Shown one piece after another: positions 25,503-34,626 of a stretch of 50,120 nt of DNA. Within the stretch, counting starts at the first letter, position 1. Every line of letters starts with the position of its first letter. The translations under genes were made by a program, and so were the position numbers. Location: NCBI RefSeq assembly GCF_026240015.1, contig NZ_JAPIUX010000017.1:1-50120 (forward strand). The letters run 5' to 3'. The DNA is from Acetobacter farinalis. Lineage in GTDB: Bacteria > Pseudomonadota > Alphaproteobacteria > Acetobacterales > Acetobacteraceae. Under the pieces are notes generated by a model. That model ran no database searches and was not told the DNA's origin. It saw nothing but the letters and a program-made list of their open reading frames with translations.

Positions 25503-27998
25503 ATGTCTTTCCTGCCCTTTTCTCGTCGGGCTGCCTTGTGGCTCTTCTGCTCTCCTCTGGCATTCTCCACAGGATATGCCGCAACAGCTCCCGCGAAGCC
25601 GGGTAAAGTAAAACATGCCCATCACCACGCTCCGGTGCGGACTGCCTCCACACGCACAAGCGCAGTGACAGGCGCTGCCGCTGCCACCGGCGTTGGCGCA
25701 GGTACCGACACAGCCCCCCGGCATACCGCCAGAAAAGCCTCCGGCCAGGCCCATGCGGCGGATGCCGAACAGATTATTGCCACAGGCCGCCACAGCCGTT
25801 CTGAACAGACGGTGGGGCATCGGGAAATGCAGCGGATCCTGCCCGGGATCAACCCGATCAAATCTCTGGAAATTCTGCCGGGTGTCGTGTTCAACAACGC
25901 TGACCCGTGGGGCAACAACGAGCAGAATTCCTCTCTTTTTATCCACGGTTTTGCAAAAAACCAACTTGGCTACACGCTGGATGGCGTGCCGCTGGGCGAC
26001 CAGGATTATGGCAACTATAACGGCCTGACCCCGCAGCGCGCTGCGATCAGTGAAAATATCGGCTCCGCCTCCGTGGCGACAGGTGCCGGTGCGCTGGGAA
26101 CGGCCTCCACCAGTAACCTTGGTGGCACGCTGGAATTCACCACGCAGGACCCGCTGCACCATGCCGGTGGCCAGTTGAACCAGACGTTCGGGAGCTGGTC
26201 CACCTTTCGCACGTTTGCCCGTATCGATACAGGGAATTTCGGAAACGGAAATTCCGCGTATGTCTCATGGGGCCGCCAGGATGCGCGCGCGTGGGATTTC
26301 GCGGGGCATCAGGGTGGCAATCAGGTCAACGCAAAATTTGTGCATGAAGACGAAAAAAACAAAATCAGCGTGTTTTTCGACTGGGCACAGAAGGTTGAGC
26401 CGAACGAAGATGGCATTGTCATGCCCAATGGCGGCTCCCTCTATGTCCGCCCCTTCATGTATCCCAATCTTTCAGAAGCCATCAATTACTACAAAGGCTC
26501 TGCAGATTATAAAAATGCCGGGCTGAACTACAAGAACTATTACTCCGCCGCCCAGCGTGAAGACTATCTGATGTACACCAAATGGTCCCATAATTTCAGC
26601 AAGGATCTGAAATGGGATACACAGATCTATTATCATCATGATCTGGGCGAAGGTGTTGTGGCTGGCCCGATTTCAGCGGCTGGTCTGCCCACCCTGTTCT
26701 CCGCCTACTTCCCCAACCAGAGCTCATCCCAGCTTTCCAACGTGTTTGGCGGGTCCGGCATGGCAACCCGCACCACGGAATACTGGGATAATCGCGGCGG
26801 GATCATGAGCAGCCTGCACTACCATCTGGGCCATCATAACATTGAACTGGGCGGCTGGTACGAACGCAACAACAACACGCAGGCCCGCCGGTGGTATCCG
26901 TTCAGCGCAAGCAACCCCACCAACCCGTATGATCGCCAGCAGAATGCGCTGATTGACCAGTACACCAACAATTTCTACACCAACACCTGGACCACGCATC
27001 TGCAGGACACCTGGCAGGTGACCAAGACATTCGCGCTGAATGCCGGGTTCAAGTCCGAACTGGTCTACACCAATGGCACCCTGCCGGTGGCGGGCCTGCC
27101 GGGCTCACTCTCCCCCAAAACGGCCATTACGGTTCCCGGTGGCACCATTGCCTCCGTCAAGCCGTTCCTGCCCGCTTTTGGTGCGCTGTGGAACTTCACA
27201 CCGCATGAGCAGTGGTTTGCCAACATTCAGGAAAACATGCGCTCCTTTGAAGCCGCAGGCTATGGCAACGCCACCCCGTGGGGTGTGACAAGCCAGCAGG
27301 CGTTTGATGAATTCCGCAAGCACGGCAAGCCGGAAACATCATGGACGTATGAAACCGGCTTCCGGACGAACCGCCATGTGAACGCCGGACCGCTGACCAA
27401 CATCAGTGGCCAGCTTGAATATTACCATGTCCGCTTCTCCAACCGTCTGCTTGCGGTTGCCACAACCCAGACGCTCTCCTCCATTGTGGGCAGCGCCACC
27501 ACGCTGACCAACGTGGGGTCTGTCACCACAGACGGGATGGATTTCTCCTTCACCGCGCAGTTCGGGCCGCATTTCTCTTTCTATAATGCGCTTTCCTATA
27601 ACAAATCGACCTACAACGATAACTACCTGAACGGCACCTCCGTGGTGCATACCGCTGGCCGCAATGTGGCTGGTGTGCCCAACTGGGCGGAAAAATTCGT
27701 GGCCTCCACACGCTGGGGGAATTTTGACGCGCAGTTTATTGGTGATGTGGTGGGCAAACGCTACACAACCTTCACCAACGATCTGCATGCCAGCGCCTAT
27801 GCCCTGTTCAGCCTGAACGCCGGGTATGATTTCACGGGTATTCCGCACATCCGCTCCCTGCATGTGCAGGGGAACATTACCAACCTGACAAATGAAAAAG
27901 GCTGGTCTACCCTCAACACCACAAATGCATCCGGCCAGTATACGGCGTTCCCCATCGCGCCGCGGATGTACTTCCTGACACTGAGCACAACGTTCTGA
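25503..27998 (+). CDS. TonB-dependent outer-membrane receptor
   Basis: 831 aa. Signal peptide MSFLPFSRRAALWLFC... with cleavage near STGYA-A, then a His-rich linker (KHAHHHAPVR), an Ala/Thr-rich stretch, a TonB-box-like EQIIATGRH, a plug domain (GINPIKSLEILPGVVFNN, FIHGFAKNQLGYTLDGVP, GNLGGTLEF-like NLGGTLEFTTQDP) and a barrel ending in PRMYFLTLSTTF. The ATG at 25503 places the signal peptide correctly. It ends 10 bases before the GDPD gene, which is probably co-transcribed and hints at uptake of a phosphorylated or phosphodiester compound; this is inference. It differs in sequence from the receptor at 5043. Confidence 0.9.
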   Translation: MSFLPFSRRAALWLFCSPLAFSTGYAATAPAKPGKVKHAHHHAPVRTASTRTSAVTGAAAATGVGAGTDTAPRHTARKASGQAHAADAEQIIATGRHSRSEQTVGHREMQRILPGINPIKSLEILPGVVFNNADPWGNNEQNSSLFIHGFAKNQLGYTLDGVPLGDQDYGNYNGLTPQRAAISENIGSASVATGAGALGTASTSNLGGTLEFTTQDPLHHAGGQLNQTFGSWSTFRTFARIDTGNFGNGNSAYVSWGRQDARAWDFAGHQGGNQVNAKFVHEDEKNKISVFFDWAQKVEPNEDGIVMPNGGSLYVRPFMYPNLSEAINYYKGSADYKNAGLNYKNYYSAAQREDYLMYTKWSHNFSKDLKWDTQIYYHHDLGEGVVAGPISAAGLPTLFSAYFPNQSSSQLSNVFGGSGMATRTTEYWDNRGGIMSSLHYHLGHHNIELGGWYERNNNTQARRWYPFSASNPTNPYDRQQNALIDQYTNNFYTNTWTTHLQDTWQVTKTFALNAGFKSELVYTNGTLPVAGLPGSLSPKTAITVPGGTIASVKPFLPAFGALWNFTPHEQWFANIQENMRSFEAAGYGNATPWGVTSQQAFDEFRKHGKPETSWTYETGFRTNRHVNAGPLTNISGQLEYYHVRFSNRLLAVATTQTLSSIVGSATTLTNVGSVTTDGMDFSFTAQFGPHFSFYNALSYNKSTYNDNYLNGTSVVHTAGRNVAGVPNWAEKFVASTRWGNFDAQFIGDVVGKRYTTFTNDLHASAYALFSLNAGYDFTGIPHIRSLHVQGNITNLTNEKGWSTLNTTNASGQYTAFPIAPRMYFLTLSTTF

Positions 27999-28008
27999 GG
28001 CGGTTTTC

Positions 28009-29121
28009 ATGCTGACATTTTCTCGTCGCTCCGTTCTGGTTGCGTCCTGCGCCGCGGCTCTTTGCGGGGGAACCCGGCGGGCAATGGCAGCTCCCTCTCT
28101 CGCGCCGCGTCCCCTGGTGTTTGCACACCGGGGGGCCTCCGCCCTGCGGCCGGAACACACCCTCGCCTCTTACGCCAGAGCCATTGCCGATGGTGCGGAC
28201 TTTGTGGAGCCAGACCTTGTCCTGACCAAGGATGGCGTGATGGTCTGCCGCCATGAAACCAATATTACCGAAACAACGGATGTGGCACAGCACCCGGAAT
28301 TTGCCGGACGCAAGCGCACCACAACCATCGATGGCAGAAACACGACCGGCTGGTTTACAACAGACTTCACGCTGGCCGAGCTGAAAACACTGCGGGCAAA
28401 GGAACGTCTGGCCCCTCTGCGCGCGCATAATACCCGCTATAACGGGCATTTTGACATTCCGACCTTTGAGGAAATGATTGATTTCGTGGCTGCGGAATCC
28501 GCCGCACGCGGGCGGGTGATCGGGCTGATCCCCGAGATCAAGCATTCCACCCATTTCCACACACTGGGGTTTGACCCCGAAGCGCTGTTCCTGCGCACCA
28601 TTGCCGCGCATTTCTACACACGGTCGGCTCCGCTGGAAGTTCAGTCTTTCGAGACTGGAAACCTTCAGCGCATTGGTACGGACGTCAAGGCCATCAACCC
28701 GCAGGCACGCCTGATGCTGCTGATGGGCGAACGCACGAACGTGCCGCCGGATCTGGCCGCCAAAGGTGAGAAAACCACCTTTGGGGACCTGATGCGCCCG
28801 GAAGGGCTGAAGGAGGTGCGGCGCTATGCGGATGTGATCGGACCATCCCTGACCGATCTTATCCCGCGTGATGCGCAGGGCGCCTGGCTTGAACCGTCTA
28901 CATTGGTCGAGGATGCCCACGCGGCAGGCCTGCTGGTGCATGCCTATACCTGCCGCCCGGAAAACTACTTCCTGCCGCGCCAACTCCGCAATGCGGAGGG
29001 GGATGCCGCCCGCAATGTTGCCGGGTCTGTTGCCGAAATCCGCCGCTATCTGGACATGGGTCTGGACGGCTTCTTTACGGATGACCCGGCCATTGGCCGC
29101 ATGGCGGTGGATCAGGCCTGA
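28009..29121 (+). CDS. glpQ: Periplasmic glycerophosphodiester phosphodiesterase
   Basis: 370 aa. It hydrolyses glycerophosphodiesters to glycerol-3-phosphate and an alcohol. The N-terminus (FSRRSVLVASCAAAL, cleavage after AMA) has a twin-arginine-like motif, so export may be by Tat or Sec. The GDPD core is clear: VFAHRGASALRPEHTLASYA with the catalytic His/Arg, VEPDLVLTKDGVMVCRHE with metal-binding Glu/Asp and catalytic His, VIGLIPEIKHST, VQSFETGNLQRI and the end DGFFTDDPAIG. The length suits the GlpQ group. It follows the TonB receptor by 10 bases and its 3' end overlaps the convergent metF by 10 bases. Confidence 0.93.
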   Translation: MLTFSRRSVLVASCAAALCGGTRRAMAAPSLAPRPLVFAHRGASALRPEHTLASYARAIADGADFVEPDLVLTKDGVMVCRHETNITETTDVAQHPEFAGRKRTTTIDGRNTTGWFTTDFTLAELKTLRAKERLAPLRAHNTRYNGHFDIPTFEEMIDFVAAESAARGRVIGLIPEIKHSTHFHTLGFDPEALFLRTIAAHFYTRSAPLEVQSFETGNLQRIGTDVKAINPQARLMLLMGERTNVPPDLAAKGEKTTFGDLMRPEGLKEVRRYADVIGPSLTDLIPRDAQGAWLEPSTLVEDAHAAGLLVHAYTCRPENYFLPRQLRNAEGDAARNVAGSVAEIRRYLDMGLDGFFTDDPAIGRMAVDQA

Positions 29122-30038
29122 AGAGCAGGCATCACCCCGAGCAGGCGGCACAGGGCATAGCTCGGCTCCGCCCTGTTCAGGGTATAGATATGCAGGTGCT
29201 CGACACCCTCTGCCAGCAGGGTGCGGCACAGCTCCGCCGCAAGAGCGGTGGTGACCATGGCGCGGGCTTCCGGGTGGGCATCCAGCCCATCCAGTGTAGC
29301 CCGCAGCGTTTCCGGAATACCGGCCCCGCATAACTCCGCAAATTTATACGCCTGCGCGACATTGGCGATAGGCAGGATACCCGGCACGATGGGCGCTGTG
29401 ATGCCTGCGGCCACGGCTCTGTCCCGAAAGCGCAGGAAGGCTTCCGGCACGAAAAAGAACTGTGTGATGGCGCGGGTGGCCCCGGCATCCAGCTTGGCTT
29501 TCAGATACTCTATATCTTTCTGCGGGCTGACCGCTTCAGGGTGTGTTTCCGGATATGCCGCAACAGAAATTTCAAAATCCGCAACGGTCTTCAGGCCTTT
29601 CACAAGGTCTGCCGCATGGGCGTATCCCCCCGGATGCGGCTCAAACCGGCTACCCGGAGTGCCGGGGTCCCCCCGCAGCGCCACAATATGGCGCACACCC
29701 GCGGCCCAGTATTCCTGCGCTACGGCGTTCACATCCTCCCGCGTTGCGCCGACACAGGTCAGATGCCCGGCAACAGGGCCAACACCCTGCCGAACCATCT
29801 CTGCCGTGGTGGCAAGTGTGCGGTCCCGCGTGGTGCCCCCGGCCCCGTATGTGACAGACAGGAACTCCGGCGCGAAGCCAGCCAACGTTGCCACCGTTTG
29901 CTGGAGGCTCCGGGCTGCGCCCTCGGTTTTAGGCGGAAAGAATTCAAAGGAAATAACCGGTGTTTTCACGGAAGACCGCGCCGGGGCAACAGGAAAGCCA
30001 GACACAGGGGGCCGGGTGCCTGAAGGAAAATACTGCAT
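29112..30038 (-). CDS. metF: 5,10-methylenetetrahydrofolate reductase
   Basis: 308 aa FAD enzyme that makes 5-methyl-THF for methionine synthesis. Motifs: VISFEFFPPKTEGA at the N-terminus, LSVTYGAGGTTRDRTL, HLTCVGATREDVN, ALRGDPGTPG, ISVAAYPETHPEA, ITQFFFVPEAFLRF and VPGILPIAN. The start at 30038 has AAAGG 8 bases upstream; the longer frame (30101) would overlap the upstream regulator gene. It lies 41 bases behind the ArsR-methyltransferase gene and is probably in the same operon. Both act with metE, encoded on the other strand just beyond. Confidence 0.95.
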   Translation of the reverse strand: MQYFPSGTRPPVSGFPVAPARSSVKTPVISFEFFPPKTEGAARSLQQTVATLAGFAPEFLSVTYGAGGTTRDRTLATTAEMVRQGVGPVAGHLTCVGATREDVNAVAQEYWAAGVRHIVALRGDPGTPGSRFEPHPGGYAHAADLVKGLKTVADFEISVAAYPETHPEAVSPQKDIEYLKAKLDAGATRAITQFFFVPEAFLRFRDRAVAAGITAPIVPGILPIANVAQAYKFAELCGAGIPETLRATLDGLDAHPEARAMVTTALAAELCRTLLAEGVEHLHIYTLNRAEPSYALCRLLGVMPALQA

Positions 30039-30079
30039 AAAAAAAACCTTTGGAGACAACGGAGAACAAGAGAAACACT

Positions 30080-31027
30080 CTAGACGCGGCACCCTAGCCA
30101 CAGCCTGACGGTCAGCCTGCCTTTAAGCTGCATGACCTCAACGCAGGACAAGCCTGCGGCCTGAAACCATTTCTTGATCTGCTGATCAGAAAAGCCGAGC
30201 CATACATGGGCGTCCCGCTCGCGCAGGTCATCCCGGTCATGGGGTGCGAAATCCACCACCAACAGGCGTCCGCCTTTTGCAAGAATACGCCCGGCCTCCG
30301 CAATGGCAGCGGCTGGCTGTTGCGCATAATGCAAAACCTGATTCATTACCGCCAGATCAGCACTTTCCGCAGGTAATGGGAGGGAGTACATATCCCCCTG
30401 CCGCAGGTCCACACCAGGCAGGCCAGCTTCTGCCAACCGGATACGCGCCACGCGCAACATGGCGGGGCTGCGGTCATACCCGATCACGGTTCCGGCCTGC
30501 GCGCCCAGCACCCTGATCATATGCCCGGTGCCCGTGCCGATATCGACCAGCGTGCCACACGGCTCCGACCCCAGAATCTGACGAATGGCCTTTTCCACGG
30601 CATCATCCGCCACATGCAGGGCGCGGATGGCATCCCACTCCGCTGCATGGGTTTCAAAATACACATCCGCCGCCGCGGCTCGCACGGCTTTCACGGCCTC
30701 AAGGCGGGCAATATCAGCCAGAGCCTCTGCATCCGGCTGCCCCTGCCCCGCGCCATCCGGCCCGGCATCCCACTGCTGCATGGCGGCAAAAACAGGGGAC
30801 ACCAGATAGTCCTCCCCTAGTGTGAGAAAAACCCAGTTTCCTTCCTTGCGTCGGTGCACAAGGCCACTCTGCACAAGGATTTTCACATGACGGGAGACGC
30901 GCGGCTGGCTTTGCCCCAACACTTGGGCAAGCTCTCCCACCGAGAGTTCCATCACACGCAGAAGAGCAAGAATTCTCAGCCGGGTGGGGTCCGCCAGCGC
31001 CTGAAAAAGGAGAAGGGTGAGTGACAT
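30080..31027 (-). CDS. ArsR-family regulator fused to a SAM-dependent methyltransferase domain
   Basis: 315 aa. Residues 1-90 form an ArsR winged HTH (LADPTRLRILALLRVMELSV, GELAQVLGQSQPRVSRHVKI). Residues about 140-310 form a class I methyltransferase fold with the SAM-binding GxGxG-type loop (TLVDIGTGTGHMIRVLG) and YDRSPAMLRVAR. It lacks the Cys metal sites of ArsR/SmtB sensors. Two-domain proteins of this kind next to met genes include SahR, which senses S-adenosylhomocysteine; position directly upstream of metF and facing metE fits a methionine-cycle regulator, but enzymatic methyltransferase activity is not excluded. The gene is divergent from the metE riboswitch region. Confidence 0.88.
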   Translation of the reverse strand: MSLTLLLFQALADPTRLRILALLRVMELSVGELAQVLGQSQPRVSRHVKILVQSGLVHRRKEGNWVFLTLGEDYLVSPVFAAMQQWDAGPDGAGQGQPDAEALADIARLEAVKAVRAAAADVYFETHAAEWDAIRALHVADDAVEKAIRQILGSEPCGTLVDIGTGTGHMIRVLGAQAGTVIGYDRSPAMLRVARIRLAEAGLPGVDLRQGDMYSLPLPAESADLAVMNQVLHYAQQPAAAIAEAGRILAKGGRLLVVDFAPHDRDDLRERDAHVWLGFSDQQIKKWFQAAGLSCVEVMQLKGRLTVRLWLGCRV

Positions 31028-31085
31028 GAGAATAGGTATATAACGAATTCCTTATATTCACAAGCACCTTGACTCCCCGCCTCGA

Positions 31086-31290
31086 CGGGTGTCTGGTTCG
31101 CGCTGTCATGGTTCGTCACGCTCGCACTCTGCGGGGTGACGCCAAGAGGGAAGCTGGTGAAAACCCGGCACTGCCCCCGCAACTGTAAGCGGTGAGCACC
31201 TGTCCATTCATGCCACTGGGGCATTCGCCCCGGGAAGGCCGGACCGTGTGTAGAGACCCGCAAGTCAGGAGACCTGCCACGACACACAGA
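31086..31290 (+). promoter_or_regulatory. Cobalamin riboswitch upstream of metE
   Basis: Contains the conserved core GGGAAGCTGGTGAAAACCC / GGCACTGCCCCCGCAACTGT and the B12 box GCAAGTCAGGAGACCTGCC (31260-31278), closed by GTGTC (31089-31093) with GACAC (31281-31285). It ends about 115 bases before metE. High B12 would be expected to switch off the B12-independent enzyme. Confidence 0.93.
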
Positions 31291-31404
31291 ATCCTCCGGC
31301 GGGGTGTCCGGGCGGGTCAGGACCAGTGCTGCGCGGAAGGCAACGCCCGCGCAAACCCTGCCCTGCGCCTGTCTTGTCACTCTGCCTGACAAGAAAAGAA
31401 GGTT

Positions 31405-33861
31405 ATGATGACTGTTACTGTTGCCACATTGGGCTTTCCACGCATCGGGGCAAGGCGTGAGCTGAAAACGGCTCTGGAGCACTACTGGAACGGACAGGGT
31501 TCCGCCGCCGATCTGCTTTCCGCCGCTGCCAGCCTGCGCAAGGCGGCATGGGAGCGCCAGCGTGCTCTGGGCGTGGATGCCATCCCCTCCAACGATTTTT
31601 CATTCTACGACCATGTTCTGGACACCTCCGCGATGGTGGGAGCCATACCACCCCGCTTTGAGTTTTCCGGAAACAGGGTTGATCTGGACACCTATTTTGC
31701 CATGGCGCGGGGTCGCTCCGCTGAGACCGGGGGTAATGACGCCGGCGCAGCCTGCTCGCATGGGGGCGAGATCGAAACCGAAGCTGGCACTGGCGTCAAC
31801 ACCGGAACTGTAGCCGAGGAAATGACGAAGTGGTTTGACACCAACTATCATTATCTCGTGCCTGAACTTGAGGAAGAACAGGTTTTCAGGCTCACTTCCA
31901 CCAAATGTGTGGAGGAGTTTCTGGAAGCCAAGGCGCTCGGAATTATCACCCGGCCGGTTCTGCTCGGACCGGTAACATTCCTGCTGCTGAGCAAGGCACA
32001 GGGAAAACCCTTTGACACGCTGACACTACTCCCGCGCCTGCTGCCTATCTATGTGGACGTTCTGCGCAGGCTGGCCGCAGCCGGGGCGGACTGGGTGCAG
32101 ATGGATGAGCCCGCTCTGGTGCTGGACCTGAGCGAGACGGCACGGGCGGCGTTTGCTCCGGCCTATGCGGCGCTGACGCAGGCCGCCCCAACCTTGCGCC
32201 TGATGCTGGCAACCTATTTTGGCGCGCTGGAAGAAAACCTGCCCATCGCCCTCAGCCTGCCAGTGCACGGGCTGCATGTGGACCTTGTGCGCGCCCCGGC
32301 ACAGCTTGCCGATGTGCTGGCAGGCGCACGGGCGGACCTGACCCTTTCTCTGGGCGTGCTGGACGGGCGCAATATCTGGCGGGCTGACCTGAACGCGCTT
32401 CTGGCCCAGCTCGCGCCACTTGCGGCCTCCGGGCGGGCGCTTGTGCTGGCTCCTTCGTGCTCCCTCCTGCATGTGCCCCTTGATCTGGAACGGGAGACGG
32501 ATCTGGATGCAGAGATAAAATCCTGGCTGGCATTTGCGGTACAGAAAATCTCGGAACTGCGCGTTCTGGCTGATGCTCTGAACATCGGGCCAACGAACGT
32601 AGCTGCGGGTGCAACAAAGAACAACGCCACGGGTTTATCAGAGTGGGGGCCAGAGGGCGTAACGGATGGATGGCGGGAACATATGCGGGCGGCATTCGAG
32701 GCCTCAGCCCGTGCGGTGGCAACACGCCGCACCTCCCCCAGAATTCACGCGCAGGCGGTGCAGCAGCGCGCAGCCTCTGTAACCGGAAAAATGGTTCAGC
32801 GCTCCTCACCTTTCCCGGAGCGCCGCGTACAGCAGAAGGCCGCTCTGGGCCTGCCGCTGTTCCCCACCACCACCATTGGTTCCTTCCCGCAGACAGCGGA
32901 CGTGCGCAAGGCCCGCGCGGCACATGCAAAAGGAACGCTGAGCACCGAGGCTTATCAGCGGTTCCTGCGGAACGAGATTGCTTCCGCCGTGGCGTGGCAG
33001 CATGAGGTGGAGCTGGATGTGCTGGTGCATGGTGAGTTTGAACGTAATGACATGGTGCAGTATTTTGGCGAACAGCTCTCCGGTTTTGCGTTTACAAAGC
33101 ATGCGTGGGTGCAGTCCTACGGGTCCCGCTCTGTCCGGCCACCCATTATCTTCGGCGATGTGGCACGCCCTGCCCCGATGACGGTAGCATGGTGGGCCTA
33201 TGCGCAGAGCCTGACGAAGCGCCCCATGAAAGGCATGCTGACCGGGCCGGTCACTCTTCTGAACTGGTCCTTCGTGCGGGATGACCAGCCCCGCAGCGCA
33301 ACCTGCCTGCATCTGGCGCTGGCTGTGCGGGATGAAGTGCTGGACCTTGAAAAAGCCGGTGCAGAAATCATCCAGATTGATGAGGCTGCCCTGCGTGAGG
33401 GCCTGCCCCTGCGCCGTGCTGAACGGCAGCGTTATCTGGACTGGGCGGTGTCCTGCTTCCAGATTGCGGCCTCAGGTGTTGCGGACAGAACCCAGATCCA
33501 TACACACATGTGTTATTCCGAATTCAATGACATTCTTGAGGCCATTGCTGCCATGGACGCCGATGTGATTTCCATTGAGACCGCACGCTCCAGAATGGAA
33601 CTTCTGGACGCATTTGCAAAGTTTGACTACCCGGCTGAGATTGGACCGGGCGTGTATGATATTCACTCACCCCGCGTGCCGGAAACCGCCAGTATGACAC
33701 GACTGCTGAAAGAGGCACAGCTCTACCTGAAAGCTGAGCATATCTGGGTAAATCCTGATTGCGGGTTAAAGACGCGCACATGGGCGGACGTGAAACCCTC
33801 CATCCGGAATATGGTTGCAGCGGCGCGGGAGATGCGGGAGGCGATGAGGAAGGCGAACTGA
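31405..33861 (+). CDS. metE: Cobalamin-independent methionine synthase
   Basis: 818 aa zinc enzyme that transfers methyl from 5-methyl-THF-glutamates to homocysteine. Conserved blocks: TLGFPRIGARRELKTALE, MTKWFDTNYHYLVPEL, VLLGPVTFLLLSKA, QMDEPALVLDL, LPLFPTTTIGSFPQT, EFERNDMVQYFGEQLSGFAF, GPVTLLNWSFVRDDQPR, and the zinc ligands in IHTHMCYSEFND and NPDCGLKTR. It exceeds the usual length of about 760 because of insertions, notably an acidic/Gly-rich one around residues 105-135. The start ATGATG (31405) follows GAAGG. It is controlled by the riboswitch upstream, which implies that a B12-dependent MetH exists elsewhere. Confidence 0.96.
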   Translation: MMTVTVATLGFPRIGARRELKTALEHYWNGQGSAADLLSAAASLRKAAWERQRALGVDAIPSNDFSFYDHVLDTSAMVGAIPPRFEFSGNRVDLDTYFAMARGRSAETGGNDAGAACSHGGEIETEAGTGVNTGTVAEEMTKWFDTNYHYLVPELEEEQVFRLTSTKCVEEFLEAKALGIITRPVLLGPVTFLLLSKAQGKPFDTLTLLPRLLPIYVDVLRRLAAAGADWVQMDEPALVLDLSETARAAFAPAYAALTQAAPTLRLMLATYFGALEENLPIALSLPVHGLHVDLVRAPAQLADVLAGARADLTLSLGVLDGRNIWRADLNALLAQLAPLAASGRALVLAPSCSLLHVPLDLERETDLDAEIKSWLAFAVQKISELRVLADALNIGPTNVAAGATKNNATGLSEWGPEGVTDGWREHMRAAFEASARAVATRRTSPRIHAQAVQQRAASVTGKMVQRSSPFPERRVQQKAALGLPLFPTTTIGSFPQTADVRKARAAHAKGTLSTEAYQRFLRNEIASAVAWQHEVELDVLVHGEFERNDMVQYFGEQLSGFAFTKHAWVQSYGSRSVRPPIIFGDVARPAPMTVAWWAYAQSLTKRPMKGMLTGPVTLLNWSFVRDDQPRSATCLHLALAVRDEVLDLEKAGAEIIQIDEAALREGLPLRRAERQRYLDWAVSCFQIAASGVADRTQIHTHMCYSEFNDILEAIAAMDADVISIETARSRMELLDAFAKFDYPAEIGPGVYDIHSPRVPETASMTRLLKEAQLYLKAEHIWVNPDCGLKTRTWADVKPSIRNMVAAAREMREAMRKAN

Positions 33862-33915
33862 AACTCCCCTCCCCTGCCAGCCTTCCCCGACCTGATCTGG
33901 TCCACCCGGCTCAGT

Positions 33916-34566
33916 TCAGCCGGGGGAGGTCTCTTTGAGAACAAGCGGTAGCCCTGCTGCAATAAACAGGACTTTTCCAACATGTTCCGCAAGGGTCTGA
34001 TGCAGGAAACCGGCTTCATCCCGAAACTGTCTGGCAAGCTTGTTTTCGGGCACGATGCCCAGCCCGACCTCGTTCCCCACCAGCACGGTAGGGGCACGGC
34101 GCTCAGAAAGTGCCGCGATAAGGGCCTGTCGGGCGGCGGGGATGGCGTGACCTTCAAGCAGAAGATTGGTCAACCACAGGGTCAGGCAGTCCAGCAGCAG
34201 AGGGCGCTCCGCGTGAGCGCGCAGCACAGCAGGTACATCGATGGGGTCCTCCACCGTTATCCAGCCTTCCGCCCGACCGGCGCGATGATGGGTGATACGC
34301 TCCTGCATTTCCGCATCAAACGCGCGGCCTGTGGCCAGATAGACCCATGGGGCGGGCAGAGCCGTTATCAACGTTTCAGCGTGGCGGCTTTTGCCAGATC
34401 GCGCTCCACCAAGAACCAGTGTTGCACCGGGCAGGCCCGCGCCCGGCGGGGTAGCCTCTTCCTGTGGTGCACTCGCCCGATCAGGTGCCTGCGCGGGCGC
34501 GGGCTGCTCGTTCGGCGTGGCATCCGCCGGGTGAGCGGGGGCTGTCTTGAGCCTGAAGGTGTTCAT
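33916..34566 (-). CDS. cobU: Adenosylcobinamide kinase / adenosylcobinamide-phosphate guanylyltransferase
   Basis: 216 aa bifunctional enzyme (CobU in Salmonella, CobP in Pseudomonas denitrificans naming) that phosphorylates and then guanylylates adenosylcobinamide. Walker A loop LVLGGARSGKSRHAE at about residues 50-64, the RAFDAEMQERITHH and HRAGRAEGW histidine/arginine region, LLLDCLTLWLTNLL, and VLVGNEVGLGIVPENKLAR. The first 45 residues are a Pro/Ala/Gln-rich extension outside the family fold; an internal start is possible. It is divergent from cobT with only 60 bp between them and convergent with metE. Confidence 0.93.
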   Translation of the reverse strand: MNTFRLKTAPAHPADATPNEQPAPAQAPDRASAPQEEATPPGAGLPGATLVLGGARSGKSRHAETLITALPAPWVYLATGRAFDAEMQERITHHRAGRAEGWITVEDPIDVPAVLRAHAERPLLLDCLTLWLTNLLLEGHAIPAARQALIAALSERRAPTVLVGNEVGLGIVPENKLARQFRDEAGFLHQTLAEHVGKVLFIAAGLPLVLKETSPG

Positions 34567-34626
34567 GCGCTATCCGCTTTCTGCTGCCGTTTGCATGGGC
34601 GCGTATAACAGCACACAATCAGGGCC

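Noticed and set aside
33905..33924. Hairpin CCCGGCT/AGCCGGG as a terminator between metE and cobU
   Set aside because: It overlaps the cobU stop and has no T run on either strand, so it was not listed as a terminator.
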